Source of the DNA: Clavibacter sepedonicus
Lineage (GTDB): Bacteria > Actinomycetota > Actinomycetes > Actinomycetales > Microbacteriaceae
Direction: 5' to 3'
NCBI RefSeq assembly: GCF_000069225.1
Contig: NC_010407.1
Span: 1,054,001-1,118,000, forward strand
DNA: 64,000 nucleotides
Below, piece by piece: positions 41,976 to 57,643 of the stretch. The notes beneath the pieces are model-generated. The model ran no database searches and was not told the DNA's origin. It worked only from the letters and a program-made list of their open reading frames with translations. Both the position numbers and the translations under genes were made by a program. The stretch's first letter is position 1. Each line of letters opens with the position of its first letter.

Positions 41976-43177
41976 ATGACGGTCTACCTGGACCACGCGG
42001 CGACCACGCCCATGCGGCCCGAGGCCATCGCCGCGCTCGCCGGCGCGCTCACCCTCGTGGGGAACCCGTCCTCCATCCACTCGCACGGCCAGGAGGCGAG
42101 GCGCGTGCTGGAGGAGGCGCGCGAGGCCATCGCCCGGGCGCTCGACGCGGACCCCGTCGAGGTCGTCCTCACCTCCGGCGGCACGGAGTCGGTAAACCTC
42201 GGGATCAAGGGGCTGCACGGCGCGCAGGTCACGGCGGATCCCCGGCGCACCCGCATTCTCGTGCCCGACGGCGAGCACCACGCCACGGTCGACACGGTCG
42301 AGTGGCTCGAGCGACGCGGCGCCGTCGTGGAGCGGCTGCCCATCGACGACCTCGGGCGCATCCGCGTCGACGCGGTCGCCGCCGCGCTCGCCGCGGATCC
42401 CGGATCCGTCTCCCTGCTCACCTTCCTCGCCGCGAGCAACGAGGTCGGCACGATCCAGCCGGTCGAGGAGCTCGCGGCGCTCGCCGCATCGCACGGCGTG
42501 CCCGTGCACGTCGACGCGGTGGCGGCCCTCGGCCACATGCCGGTGCCGTTCCGGCGCTGGCGCGACGCGGGGGTCCACGCCGTCAGCGTCTCCGCGCACA
42601 AGGTCGGCGGGCCCGTCGGCAGCGGCGCGCTCGTGCTCGCGCGGCAGGCGACCGTGGATCCGCAGATCCACGGCGGAGGCCAGCAGCGGCAGGTGCGCTC
42701 GGGCACGCAGGACGCGGCCTCCGCGGTGGCCTTCGCGACGGCCGTGACGCTGGCGGTCGCCGAGCTCGACGCCGAGCGCGTCCGGCTGCAGGCGCTCCGC
42801 GACCGGCTCGTCGCGACCGCGCTCCGCGACGTGACGGGGGCCGTCCTCCGTGGCGACCCGGATCCCGCCGGCCGCCTCCCCGGCAACGCCCACCTCACCT
42901 TCGCCGGCTGCCAGGGCGACTCGCTCCTGCTCCTCCTCGACATGGCGGGCGTCTCCGTCTCCACGGGATCCGCGTGCCAGGCCGGCGTGCCCGAGGTCTC
43001 GCACGTGCTGCTCGGCATGGGGATCCCGGAGGACGAGGCCCGCGGCGCACTCCGCTTCACCCTCGGCCGCACCACGACCGACGCGGACGTCGACGCGCTC
43101 CTCGCGGCGCTCCCCGACGCCGTCGCGCGGGCCTCCCTGGCGGGTCTCGCGGGTCGCGCGGCGCGTAAGCTCGGCGG

Positions 43178-43181
<4 letters not shown>
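41976..43181 (+). CDS. Cysteine desulfurase (NifS/IscS family)
   Basis: PLP enzyme of 401 aa that takes sulfur from cysteine to a protein persulfide. [17 protein letters not shown] is the family N-terminus; the PLP lysine is in [12 protein letters not shown]; the persulfide Cys is in [10 protein letters not shown]. It precedes mnmA with a 4-bp overlap (GTGA), so it most likely supplies sulfur for tRNA 2-thiouridine, possibly also for Fe-S clusters. Leaderless start as described for 41963-41969. Confidence 0.94.
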
Positions 43182-46922
<3,741 letters not shown>

Positions 46923-47034
46923 TCGGGCCTCCCGCCCGCCACTCCGCGTCGATACGATGAAGGCACGCGTCGGCGCGGGCGCGCCTCACCCCGGCGCCGG
47001 CCGTGCCACGCCGGATTCTGGGGGATCTCGAACC

Positions 47035-48405
47035 GTGACGACTCGCGTGCGCGCGCTGCTCACCGCCTCGGCCGTCGCCTGCGGGCTGGTCGTGGGGTTC
47101 CTGGCACCCGCGACCACGGCCCGTGTCGCGCCCCCGCCGCCCGCCGTCCTCGCCGGGCCGGACGCGGCGGATCCGACCACGGGCGCGCACCTGCCGAGCC
47201 CGGCGCGCGTGGTCCAGCAGCTCCGCGACCAGGACGTCTCCGACCGGACGCTCCGCGACACGGCTCCCGTCGCGCTGCTGGGCGCGCTGCCCGCGCTCGA
47301 CGTCCCGGAGCTCCGGCGGCTCGCCCGCGCGATCCCCGCCACGATCCGCGAGCTCGTCCGCCGTCCGCCGTCCGTCTCGAGCGTCGCCGCATGGTGGTCG
47401 GGCCTCGCGCAGGAGGAGCGCCGGGACCTCACCGAGGGGATGCCCGAGCTCGTCGGCAACCTGGAGGGGATCCCCCTGGTCGAGCGCGACGCCGCCAACC
47501 GCCGCCTCCTCGACCAGCGCGAGCGCGAGCTCCACGCCAGCGCCTCGACCACGTCGGGGCGCGGCGCGCAGCAGGCGCTCGGGGCCGACCTCGCCATGCT
47601 CGCCGAGGTGCGGCGGGCGCTGGAGCCTGCGGCGGGAGGCCCCGCGCGGTCGCTGCTGACGCTCGACACGACGTGGCCGGGACGGGCAGGCGTCGTGATG
47701 GGCGACCTCGACACGGCGGCGTACGTCTCCATCGTGGTGCCCGGCATGTTCTACTCCGTGTCCGACCGCCTGGTCGACTGGACGGACGTCGCCGCACGGC
47801 TCCAGCAGCAGCAGACGACATTGCTCGGCCCGGCCGCGGCCGACGGCGGCGTCGCCACCATCTCCTGGATCGGCTACCGCACGCCCGACCTCCTGGGCGT
47901 CGGATCCCTCGACCTCGCCTACGAGGGCGCGCAGTACCTCGAGGACGCCATCCAGGGGATCCAGGGCCTGCGCCGCGACGACCCGCCGTACCTCTCCGTC
48001 ATCGCGCACTCCTACGGGTCGACCGCGGCGCTCCTCGCGCTCTCCAGCGGTCGGGCCTCCGTCGACGCGCTGGCCATGGTGGGTTCCCCGGGCGGCGCCG
48101 TGCGCGACGCCGGGGAGCTGGACGTGCCCGCCGGCCGCGTGTTCGTGGGGGAGGCACCGTGGGATCCGGTGGTCGGCTCGTCGTACTTCGGCTCGGACCC
48201 AGGCAGCGCGTCGTTCGGCGCCGAGCACTTCGGGGTCGCCGGCACGGGCGCGGCCGGGGGCGTCTCGGCCGACGGATCGCTCGCGGGCGTCGCCGGGCAC
48301 AACAGCTACTTCGACCGCGGCACGGAGTCCTTCCGCAACCTCGCGCTCATCGGCATCGGCCGCCCGGTCGCGCACGACCTCGTCGCGGACGCGAGCGGCA
48401 GGTAG
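47035..48405 (+). CDS. Secreted alpha/beta hydrolase (DUF1023 type)
   Basis: 456 aa. An N-terminal hydrophobic segment (LLTASAVACGLVVGFLAPAT) looks like a signal peptide or anchor. The middle (about 50-210) is helical and Arg/Leu-rich. The C-terminal DUF1023 domain has the nucleophile elbow IAHSYGSTAAL, then AMVGSPGG and GHNSYFDRGT with the likely catalytic His. Substrate unknown; relatives are often near type VII systems, but none is adjacent here. The GTG 47035 has GGGGGA 8 nt upstream; TACGAT near 46953 could be the -10, giving a leader of about 70 nt. Confidence 0.82.
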   Translation: MTTRVRALLTASAVACGLVVGFLAPATTARVAPPPPAVLAGPDAADPTTGAHLPSPARVVQQLRDQDVSDRTLRDTAPVALLGALPALDVPELRRLARAIPATIRELVRRPPSVSSVAAWWSGLAQEERRDLTEGMPELVGNLEGIPLVERDAANRRLLDQRERELHASASTTSGRGAQQALGADLAMLAEVRRALEPAAGGPARSLLTLDTTWPGRAGVVMGDLDTAAYVSIVVPGMFYSVSDRLVDWTDVAARLQQQQTTLLGPAAADGGVATISWIGYRTPDLLGVGSLDLAYEGAQYLEDAIQGIQGLRRDDPPYLSVIAHSYGSTAALLALSSGRASVDALAMVGSPGGAVRDAGELDVPAGRVFVGEAPWDPVVGSSYFGSDPGSASFGAEHFGVAGTGAAGGVSADGSLAGVAGHNSYFDRGTESFRNLALIGIGRPVAHDLVADASGR

Positions 48406-48506
48406 TCGCGACGACGGCCAGGTGGCCGGGCAGCGCAGCGCGCCGGACGGGCGGCGGGCCGGCGACGGCCGTGGCGAGGCCCGGCCATGTCGAGGCCCGG
48501 CCGCGG

Positions 48507-48948
48507 TCAGCCGCGGCTGCGCTCGGCGTACTCCAGCCGCACGTCGTCCGGGCCCGTGGCGATGCCCGTCGTCCACCTCCAGCGACGACACCCGGGCGAG
48601 GTCCTGGAAGTACCGCGCCTCCAGGCCGCCGTCCTCGCACGGGAGCCCTCCGGGGACGACCGCGGAGAGCATGCCGTCGCCCTTCTCGGCCATGCGGCCG
48701 GAGTAGTCGTTGCAGGGGCCGCGTCCGCTGACCTCGCCGCCGCCGACGCGCATCGTGATCAGCGTGCCGCCGACGCCGAGGTCGCCCGCGGAGTCGGACC
48801 CCTGGACGAGGTGCCAGTTGCCGCGCACGTCGCTCACGGGCGCGCATCCGGCCAGCGGCACGAGGGCCAGGGCGGCGAGGGCGGCGGCCGCGGCCCCGCG
48901 GGGGCGCCGGGATCGGCGGCGGGCGGGGATCCGGGCGGCGGTGGGCAT
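48507..48948 (-). pseudogene. META-like lipoprotein gene with a frameshift
   Basis: Reads as a signal peptide with lipobox VPLAGC, then a beta-rich domain with GPCNDYSGRM, as in META/HslJ-type lipoproteins. After SSLEVDDG the frame is lost: the downstream frame gives IATGPDDVRLEYAERSRG and a TGA at 48509-48507. Total length 442 nt is 147 codons plus one. Dropping one C from CCC at 48565-48567 restores a clean 146-aa protein. It is either a true frameshift or a sequencing error. The unshifted frame runs on through the convergent hydrolase gene. TAGCGT lies 6 nt before the ATG, so it is leaderless. Confidence 0.75.
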
Positions 48949-48954
48949 GGGGTC

Positions 48955-48967
48955 ACGCTAATAGAAT
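48955..48967. promoter_or_regulatory. Divergent -10 boxes for the META-like lipoprotein gene and gatCAB
   Basis: Minus strand TAGCGT (48960-48955) ends 6 nt before ATG 48948. Plus strand TAGAAT (48962-48967) serves gatC, which has a leader of about 30 nt with a GGAG ribosome site. The two boxes are adjacent, one base apart. Confidence 0.5.
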
Positions 48968-49003
48968 CTCCCGGTACCCCCGCACACAGTCCTTTGGAGA
49001 CGC

Positions 49004-49387
49004 ATGCCCGACACCCGGCCCGAGCCCGCCGACGCGACCAGCGGGGACGAGACCCCCCAGGCGCCGACCACGGGGTCGCCGACCCCCACGGAGCAGATCA
49101 GCCGGGAGCAGGTGGAGCACCTCGCCGGCCTGGCGCGCATCCGCCTGAGCCCCGAGGAGATCGACACGCTCACGACCGAGCTCGGCCTCATCGTCGAGTC
49201 GGTCGCGAAGGTGACGGCGGTCGCGGGGCCCGACGTCCCCGCCACGAGCCACCCGATCCCGCTCGTCAACGTCTACCGGCCCGACGTGCCGGGGGAGACC
49301 CTCACCACCGCGCAGGCCCTCGCGGGCGCACCCGAGCACGACGGATCCCGCTTCAAGGTGTCGGCGATCCTCGGCGAAGAGCAGTAG
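49004..49387 (+). CDS. gatC: Aspartyl/glutamyl-tRNA amidotransferase subunit C
   Basis: Small subunit of the GatCAB complex that converts Glu-tRNA(Gln), and Asp-tRNA(Asn), to the amidated forms. 127 aa: a Pro/Thr/Glu-rich extension of about 30 residues, then the family block [24 protein letters not shown] lies 4 nt before the ATG at 49004. First gene of gatCAB; gatA follows after 7 bp. Confidence 0.95.
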   Translation: MPDTRPEPADATSGDETPQAPTTGSPTPTEQISREQVEHLAGLARIRLSPEEIDTLTTELGLIVESVAKVTAVAGPDVPATSHPIPLVNVYRPDVPGETLTTAQALAGAPEHDGSRFKVSAILGEEQ

Positions 49388-49394
49388 GAGCACC

Positions 49395-50945
49395 ATGACC
49401 GACGACCTCACGCGCCTCAGCGCCGCCGACCTCGCCGACCGCCTCGCATCCCGCGACGTGTCGAGCGTCGACGCCGTGCGCGCCCACCTCGACCGCATCG
49501 ACCACGTCGACGGCGACGTCCACGCGTTCCTGCACGTCTCCGGGGAACTCGCGCTCGGGCGCGCCGCCGAGATCGACGCGCAGCGCGCCGACGGCGCTCC
49601 GCTCGGCCCGCTCGCGGGCGTGCCCATCGCCATCAAGGACGTGCTCTGCACGATCGACATGCCGTCCACCGCGGGCTCCCGCATGCTCGAGGGCTGGACC
49701 CCGCCGTACGACGCCACCGTCGTGCAGCGCCTCCGTGCCGCGGGCCTCGTGCCGCTCGGCAAGACCAACATGGACGAGTTCGCGATGGGATCCTCCACCG
49801 AGCACTCCGCGTTCGGCGCCACGCACAACCCGTGGGACCTCAACCGCATCCCCGGCGGCTCGGGCGGCGGATCCGCGGCCGCGGTCGCCGCGTTCGAGGC
49901 GCCCGTCGCGCTCGGCTCCGACACGGGCGGATCCATCCGCCAGCCCGCCGCCGTCACCGGCTCGGTCGGCGTCAAGCCCACCTACGGCGGCGTCAGCCGC
50001 TACGGCGCCATCGCGCTCGCCTCCAGCCTCGACCAGGTCGGCCCCGTCTCCCGGACGGTGCTCGACTCGGCGCTCGTGCACGACGTCATCGGCGGGCACG
50101 ACCCGCGCGACTCCACCTCGCTCACCGACCAGTGGCCCTCGTTCGCCGAGGCCGCGCGCGCCGGACAGCGCGAGGGATCCGTGAAGGGCCTCCGCATCGG
50201 CGTCGTGAAGCAGCTCGACGGCGAGGGCTTCCAAGCCGGCGTCACGCAGCGCTTCCGCGAGGCGCTCGCGCTCCTCGAGCAGGCGGGCGCCGAGATCGTC
50301 GGAGTCTCCGCCCCGAACTTCGAGCACGCCATCGCCGCGTACTACCTGATCCTCCCCGCGGAGGCGTCGAGCAACCTCGCCAAGTTCGACTCGGTGCGCT
50401 TCGGCCTCCGCGTGAACCCGCCCGGCGGCGGCACGGTCGAGGACGTCATGGCCGCGACCCGCGAGGCCGGCTTCGGCCCCGAGGTCAAGCGCCGCATCAT
50501 CCTCGGCACCTACGCGCTGAGCGCCGGCTACTACGACGCGTACTACGGCAGCGCGCAGAAGGTCCGCACGCTCATCCAGCGCGACTTCGACGCCGCGTTC
50601 CAGCAGGTCGACGTGCTCGTCACCCCGTCCGCGCCCACGACGGCGTTCAAGCTGGGCGAGAAGCTCGACGACCCGCTGGCCATGTACCTCAACGACCTCA
50701 CCACGATCCCCGCGAACCTCGCGGGCGTCCCCGGCATCGGCCTCCCTATCGGGCTCGCGCCCGAGGACGGCCTGCCCGTCGGGATCCAGTTCATGGCGCC
50801 GGCCCGCGAGGACGCGCGCCTCTACACGGTCGGCGCGGCGCTCGAGGGGATCCTCGAGCGGCAGTGGGGCGGGCCGCTGCTCGCCCAGGCCCCCGAGCTC
50901 GCGCGCGCCGCGACGCGCACCACCCTGGACGGAGACACGCACTGA
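49395..50945 (+). CDS. gatA: Glutamyl-tRNA(Gln) amidotransferase subunit A
   Basis: Amidase that releases ammonia from glutamine for tRNA amidation; 516 aa. The amidase signature carries the Ser-cisSer-Lys triad: Lys in [10 protein letters not shown], and serines in [11 protein letters not shown] and [16 protein letters not shown] 49395 has TAGGAG 5 nt upstream. Its stop overlaps the gatB start (TGATG). Confidence 0.97.
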   Translation: MTDDLTRLSAADLADRLASRDVSSVDAVRAHLDRIDHVDGDVHAFLHVSGELALGRAAEIDAQRADGAPLGPLAGVPIAIKDVLCTIDMPSTAGSRMLEGWTPPYDATVVQRLRAAGLVPLGKTNMDEFAMGSSTEHSAFGATHNPWDLNRIPGGSGGGSAAAVAAFEAPVALGSDTGGSIRQPAAVTGSVGVKPTYGGVSRYGAIALASSLDQVGPVSRTVLDSALVHDVIGGHDPRDSTSLTDQWPSFAEAARAGQREGSVKGLRIGVVKQLDGEGFQAGVTQRFREALALLEQAGAEIVGVSAPNFEHAIAAYYLILPAEASSNLAKFDSVRFGLRVNPPGGGTVEDVMAATREAGFGPEVKRRIILGTYALSAGYYDAYYGSAQKVRTLIQRDFDAAFQQVDVLVTPSAPTTAFKLGEKLDDPLAMYLNDLTTIPANLAGVPGIGLPIGLAPEDGLPVGIQFMAPAREDARLYTVGAALEGILERQWGGPLLAQAPELARAATRTTLDGDTH

Positions 50946-52443
50946 TGGCCAAGGCAGAGCTGATGGACTACGACGAGGCCATCGAGATGTTCGAGCCCGT
51001 GCTCGGGTTCGAGGTGCACGTGGAGCTCAACACGCGCACGAAGATGTTCTCCGACGCCCCGAACTTCTTCGGCGGCGAGCCCAACACCAACATCACGCCG
51101 GTCGACCTGGGTCTCCCGGGATCCCTGCCGGTGGTGAACGAGCAGGCGGTGAAGCACTCGATCAGCCTGGGCCTCGCGCTCGGCTGCGAGATCGCGCCGA
51201 GCTCCCGCTTCGCCCGGAAGAACTACTTCTACCCGGACCTCGCGAAGAACTACCAGATCAGCCAGTTCGACGAGCCCATCGCGTTCCGCGGATCCGTCGA
51301 GGTGGAGATGCCCGACGGCCGCATCGTGACGGTGCCGATCGAGCGCGCGCACATGGAGGAGGACGCCGGGAAGCTCACGCACGTGGGCGGCGCGACGGGC
51401 CGGATCCAGGGTGCCGACCACTCGCTCGTCGACTACAACCGGGCGGGCGTGCCGCTCGTGGAGATCGTCACCGACATCATCTACGGCGCGGAGGGCGAGG
51501 CCCCCGAGCTCGCGAAGGCGTACATGTCGACCATCCGCGACATCGTCGTGGCGCTCGGCATCTCCGACGCGAAGATGGAGCGCGGCAACCTCCGCTGCGA
51601 CGCGAACATCTCCCTCTCGCCGCGCGGATCCGGGAAGCTCGGCACCCGCACGGAGACGAAGAACGTCAACTCGCTCCGCTCGGTCGAGCGCGCCATCCGC
51701 TACGAGATCCAGCGCCAGGCGGCCATCCTCGCCGCCGGCGGCACCATCACGCAGGAGACGCGGCACTGGCACGAGGACACCGGCCGCACCTCGGCCGGCC
51801 GCCCGAAGAGCGACGCCGACGACTACCGCTACTTCCCGGAGCCCGACCTGCTGCCCGTGCAGCCGAGCGCCGAGCTGATCGAGGAGCTGCGGGTGGCCCT
51901 GCCCGAGTCGCCCGCGATCCGCCGCCGCCGGCTGAAGGCCGAGTGGGGCTTCACCGACCTCGAGTTCCAGGACGTCGTGAACTCCGGTCTCCTCACCGAG
52001 CTGGTCGACACCGTCGAGGCCGGGGCAGCACCGCAGGCGGCGCGCAAGTGGTGGACGGGCGAGATCGCCCGCATCGCCAACGCGCGCGGCGTGGACGCCG
52101 CGACGCTCATCACCGCCGAGCAGGTTGCGTCGGTCATCGAGCTGGTCGAGGCCGGAACGCTGACGAACCGACTCGCGCGCGACGTGATCGAGGGCGTCAT
52201 CGACGGCGAGGGCACCGCGCAGGAGGTCGTGGACGCCCGCGGGCTCGCCGTGGTCTCCGACGACGGCCCGCTCATCGCGGCCATCGACGAGGCGCTGCAG
52301 GCGCAGCCCGACGTGCTCGCGAAGATCCGCGACGGCAAGGTGCAGGCCGCCGGTGCCGTCATCGGCGCCGTGATGAAGGCCATGCGCGGCCAGGCGGACG
52401 CGGCCCGTGTCCGCGAGCTCGTGCTGGAGCGTGCGCAGGCGTC

Positions 52444-52447
<4 letters not shown>
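50945..52447 (+). CDS. gatB: Aspartyl/glutamyl-tRNA amidotransferase subunit B
   Basis: Phosphorylates the Glu- or Asp-tRNA and transfers ammonia; 500 aa, standard. Blocks: [38 protein letters not shown] and [13 protein letters not shown]. The C-terminal Yqey/helical tail domain ends at GTAQEVVD and [17 protein letters not shown]. The ATG shares a base with the gatA stop. The stop overlaps the GTG of the ABC-F gene, so four genes are coupled. Confidence 0.97.
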
Positions 52448-54081
<1,634 letters not shown>

Positions 54082-54099
54082 CGCCCGCGGCCGTCGCCG

Positions 54100-55749
54100 C
54101 TACTGGTAGGTGATGAGGTCGGGCACGGGCGAGACCTCGCGCATGGTCTGCTCGGGGGTCAGCATCGGCTTGTCCTCGTCGATGAAGTTCTTCCAGCCCC
54201 AGGCCATCCCCGCGGGCGCGTCGGCGTGCAGGGCGCGCCACGTGGCCTGCTTGTCGGGCTGGCCGCCCTGCCCGTCCGCGTGCACGAGCATCGCGAGCTC
54301 CGGGTGGCCCATGTCGAGCGATGCGCGGTCCTGGATCATGCTGAGCCGGAACTGGTGCAGCACGAGCATCTTCTGCGGGAGGCCGCGGTCGCGGACGACG
54401 CCGGCGAGCCAGTCGGTGGTGGCGTCGACCTCGGCGGCCGACACGCTGCCGATCTGCTTCAGCGGCACCTGGTCGGGGCCGAGCCGCCACTCGGGATCGA
54501 GCGCGAGGCCCACGCCCGGCTGCGCGAGCACGGACTCGTAGCGCTTGGCCTGGGTGAGGAAGTCGGTGCGGCCGGGCTGCAGGTCGATGACGACGTAGAC
54601 GCCCGCGTCCCTCGCCGCGTCGATCCACGGCTGCAGCGTCTCGACGGGCACCTCGGAGGAGTAGTCGCCGTCGTCGCCCGCCGCGCCCGCGGCGACCGTG
54701 GCGATGAGCTCGAACATGGGGATCACGGGCTCGTCGGAGTAGGGCTGGTACTCGGCGGCCTGGGCCTTCGCGCGCGCCACGGCGTCCGTGGGGCCCTGCT
54801 CGCCGAGCACCCCGAGCGCGCCCGTGCCCGCGGCGCCGTAGAGGGCGACGTAGCGCTTGCCCGGCAGCACGAGCTGGCCGCCGCCCGGCAGCTGGTCGCC
54901 CGTGGCCGCGGTGCGGATCCGGCCCTCGAGCGACGCGTCGTCCGCGTAGGCGGCACCCACCGCGATGGTGCTGGTGGCGGCGGCGTCGTGCAGCGCGGTG
55001 ACCGCGTCGGCCGACGCGCGCGGATCCGGCGTCGCCTCGGGCACGACGGTGACGCCGACGCCGGCCGCGCGCGCCGTGGCGACGGCGGCGAGGGAGGACG
55101 CGGCGTCGGTCGCGAGCGCGTGCGCGCCGGTGAGGGCGGCGGCGGGCGCGGTGGCCGGGAGGGCGTCGTCGGCGGATGCGGTGGGCGGCGTCGCGGGGGA
55201 GGCGTCGCCGCCGGGCGCGGCGAGGCCGGCCACGTGGGTGACGGCGGCGGACGGGTCCTGGTCCGCTGCGTCCGCGACGTCGGCCCCGGTGAGGCGGGCG
55301 ACGTCCGCCGCGTGGTCGGCCCGGACGATCGTGGTCGATCCGGGGAGCGCCGAGGCGGCGTCGTCCCCGAGGTCGCCGACGGCGAGGACCCCCGACGATC
55401 CCAGGCGCTGGATCTCGGACTCCGCGCCCGCGCCCTGCACGATGAGCGGGGCGCCGAGCGCGACCGCGGCCTCGGCGCCGAGCTCCTGCGCGGCGAGGTC
55501 GCCCGCGGGGGCCAGCACGGCGACGGGCGCCTGGCGAAAGAGGCTCTCGCTCATGGCGACCGACGCGCCCGAGTCGTCGGCCTGGCCCACGACGGTGAGG
55601 GGCCCGTCGGGCGCTGCCGTCACCGGCCGGAGGACCTCGGACGCGTCGTGCTGGGCGGTGCAGGCGCCGAGGCCCGCGACGAGAGCAGCGGCGGCGATCA
55701 GGGAGACGGGGGTGCGGATGGACCGGGGGAGGCGGATCGGGGACGGCAC
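54100..55749 (-). CDS. Secreted lipoprotein of unknown function
   Basis: 549 aa. Signal peptide with lipobox VAGLGAC (Cys about residue 30). Residues 50-170 resemble a cell-wall-binding repeat-like region (GSSGVLAVGDLGDDAASALP), followed by a Pro/Ala/Thr linker. The C-terminal half (WIDAARDAGVYVVIDLQPGR onwards, with LALDPEWRLG and MAWGWKNFIDED) looks like a TIM-barrel glycosidase-type fold, but no family is certain. GTG 55749 is preceded by TAGCGT at 6 nt and has no ribosome site, so it is leaderless. It is probably anchored outside the membrane. Confidence 0.75.
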   Translation of the reverse strand: MPSPIRLPRSIRTPVSLIAAAALVAGLGACTAQHDASEVLRPVTAAPDGPLTVVGQADDSGASVAMSESLFRQAPVAVLAPAGDLAAQELGAEAAVALGAPLIVQGAGAESEIQRLGSSGVLAVGDLGDDAASALPGSTTIVRADHAADVARLTGADVADAADQDPSAAVTHVAGLAAPGGDASPATPPTASADDALPATAPAAALTGAHALATDAASSLAAVATARAAGVGVTVVPEATPDPRASADAVTALHDAAATSTIAVGAAYADDASLEGRIRTAATGDQLPGGGQLVLPGKRYVALYGAAGTGALGVLGEQGPTDAVARAKAQAAEYQPYSDEPVIPMFELIATVAAGAAGDDGDYSSEVPVETLQPWIDAARDAGVYVVIDLQPGRTDFLTQAKRYESVLAQPGVGLALDPEWRLGPDQVPLKQIGSVSAAEVDATTDWLAGVVRDRGLPQKMLVLHQFRLSMIQDRASLDMGHPELAMLVHADGQGGQPDKQATWRALHADAPAGMAWGWKNFIDEDKPMLTPEQTMREVSPVPDLITYQ

Positions 55750-55755
55750 CCGACA

Positions 55756-55761
55756 ACGCTA
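55756..55761 (-). promoter_or_regulatory. -10 box TAGCGT, leaderless
   Basis: TAGCGT on the minus strand ends 6 nt before GTG 55749. The same hexamer and spacing are found upstream of the META-like lipoprotein gene at 48948. Confidence 0.55.
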
Positions 55762-55930
55762 CGCGAGACCCGGCGGGGGCGTGCGGACCGTGCGGAGCCG
55801 CCGCCGCCGTCGGCCGCGCGGGCGATGCGGACCCGCCTCCCACGCGTCTCCCGGTCCCGGCCCGTACGGTGGCAGGAGGCCCGAGCGGTCGGCGACGCGC
55901 GCCGACCCGGCCCCGGCGAGAGGCATCACC

Positions 55931-56602
55931 ATGGGATTCCTGGACAGGCTCCTGGGCCGCGACGAGCAGCCCGACGGACGGCCCGGTCGCGCATCGGACG
56001 GCGCACCGCGCGAGCGCAGCGCCGACGAGATCGCCGTCGAACGGTACCGGTACCTCCTCCGCACGGCCCCGCCGGAGAAGATCGAGGAGGTGCACCTCGA
56101 GGCGTTCCGCAAGCTCACCCCGGAGCAGCGCGAGATCCTCTTCCGCCAGCTCAGCTCGGAGGCCGCGGAAGGCGATGCGCCCGTCGACGACCGTCCCGAG
56201 TCGCTCGCCCGCTCGGCCACCCGCTCGGAGATGCGCGCGCCCGGCACGCTCGAGCGCACCCTCGGTCCGCGCGGCGGCCTCGCGGGCGGCGGCGCCGCGA
56301 TGGGCATGGGCGGCATGATCGCCGGATCCATGCTCGGCACCATCGCGGGAGTCGTCGTCGGCTCGGCCATCGCGCAGGCCCTCATCCCCGACGCGGTCGG
56401 CCAGGACCAGGCGGGCGCCGACGGAGCCGACGGGAGCGCTGACGGCGGGACCGACGGCGGCGGCGACGCGGGCGCGACGGATGCGGGCGGCGCCGACGCG
56501 GGCGCGGGTGCGGGCGACTTCGGCAGCGGCGACTTCGGCAGCGGCGACTTCGGCGGTGGAGCCGACATGGGCGGCGGCTTCGGGGGCGGCGACTTCTTCT
56601 AG
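55931..56602 (+). CDS. Gly/Asp-rich hypothetical protein
   Basis: 223 aa. The N-terminal 90 residues are charged and helical (PPEKIEEVHLEAFRKLTPEQ). A Gly/Ala/Met-rich hydrophobic middle (AMGMGGMIAGSMLGTIAGVV, about residues 124-143) could span the membrane. The tail is acidic and Gly-rich, with three DFGSG/DFGGG repeats and an ending GGGDFF. It resembles membrane proteins with a disordered Gly-rich C-terminus. Function unknown. ATG 55931 has GAGAGG about 7 nt upstream. Confidence 0.7.
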   Translation: MGFLDRLLGRDEQPDGRPGRASDGAPRERSADEIAVERYRYLLRTAPPEKIEEVHLEAFRKLTPEQREILFRQLSSEAAEGDAPVDDRPESLARSATRSEMRAPGTLERTLGPRGGLAGGGAAMGMGGMIAGSMLGTIAGVVVGSAIAQALIPDAVGQDQAGADGADGSADGGTDGGGDAGATDAGGADAGAGAGDFGSGDFGSGDFGGGADMGGGFGGGDFF

Positions 56603-56680
56603 CGCTCCGCCCGGCCGATCCGCTCGAGCGCCCGGTCCGGGTGCCGGGATCTCGCGCCCGGGCCCCGCGTCCGGGCGCGC

Positions 56681-57643
56681 CTAGCTGTAGTTCCCAGTGA
56701 GGTTGTGAACGCGTTCGGCGGGCGTGAGTCCGCCGATGCCGGTGTGGGGGCGGTGGTGGTTGTAGTGATGCAGCCAGGCGTCGTAGGTCGCGGCGCGGGC
56801 CTCGTCGGTGCGATAGGGATGGGCGTAGGCCCACTCGGTGGCGAGGGTGCGGTTGAAGCGCTCGACCTTCCCGTTGGTCTGGGGCCGGTAGGGGCGGGTG
56901 CGTGTGTGGGCGATGGTGCCGAGCGCCTCGGTGAAGGCGTGGGAGCGGTAGCAGGAGCCGTTGTCCGTCAGGACACGGATCACGGTGATGCCCGCGGCGG
57001 TGAAGAACGCGTTCGCGCGGGCCCAGAACGCGGCAGCGGTCTCCTTGCGCTCGTCGGTGAGGATCTCGGAGTACGCGAGTCGGGAGTGGTCATCCACGGC
57101 GTGATGCAGGAACGCGTATCCCCGCCCGGTCCGGGGGTTGTTCTTCCGGCCGGCCGCTCTGCCGAGGACTCGGTGCCCGCCGCCGTCCGGGATACGGCCG
57201 AGCTTCTTGATGTCGACGTGGACCAGATCTCCCGGCGAGGAGTGCTCGTAACGTCGCGCGGGCGAGCGTCGGACGGGGAGTCCCGTCGCGGAATCCAGGT
57301 GCGTGAGCAACGGCATCCGGTAGCGACGGAGGACCCGCTCGACCGTGGAACGGGGGATACGCAGGTGGTAGCTGATGCGGTGCGGGCCCCACCGGCGAGT
57401 GAATCTCAGCGCGACGATCCGCCGCTCCCGACGCTGACTCGTGCGGGTCGGTTGCCGGTGCGGGCGGGATGACCGGTCCGTCATCGGCAACCCGGCCCGA
57501 TACCGGCGAGCCCATCTCGACGCGGTCGCGGGCGAGCACTGGAACCTCTCCGCCGCACGCCGGACCGGCCACCCGTCCTCAACGATCAACCGAGCAAGCC
57601 GAAGCCTGCCCACGGGAGCGAACGGGGCATTAGCGTGAGTCAC
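56681..57643 (-). CDS. IS481-family transposase, type B
   Basis: 320 aa. N-terminal helix-turn-helix (VRRAAERFQCSPATASRWAR) followed by the rve core with DDE residues in LVHVDIKKLGRI, VLTDNGSCYR and NGKVERFNRTL. The start is GTG 57643, with GGAGG in the arm of a stem-loop. The frame runs through the left inverted repeat and ends Asn-Tyr-Ser-TAG, the TAG lying entirely within the CTAG target duplication (56681-56684). Without insertion at CTAG the protein would have no stop at this point. Confidence 0.93.
   Translation of the reverse strand: MTHANAPFAPVGRLRLARLIVEDGWPVRRAAERFQCSPATASRWARRYRAGLPMTDRSSRPHRQPTRTSQRRERRIVALRFTRRWGPHRISYHLRIPRSTVERVLRRYRMPLLTHLDSATGLPVRRSPARRYEHSSPGDLVHVDIKKLGRIPDGGGHRVLGRAAGRKNNPRTGRGYAFLHHAVDDHSRLAYSEILTDERKETAAAFWARANAFFTAAGITVIRVLTDNGSCYRSHAFTEALGTIAHTRTRPYRPQTNGKVERFNRTLATEWAYAHPYRTDEARAATYDAWLHHYNHHRPHTGIGGLTPAERVHNLTGNYS

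Noticed and set aside
41957..41977. Start of the second GlgX-like protein at ATG 41977
   Set aside because: It overlaps the ATG of the divergent desulfurase gene and would require transcription from inside that gene; the TACCCT box points to ATG 41956.
56516..56596. DFGSG repeats at the end of the Gly/Asp-rich protein as a nucleotide repeat array
   Set aside because: They are codon-level low complexity inside a coding tail, with only three units and no flanking signals.
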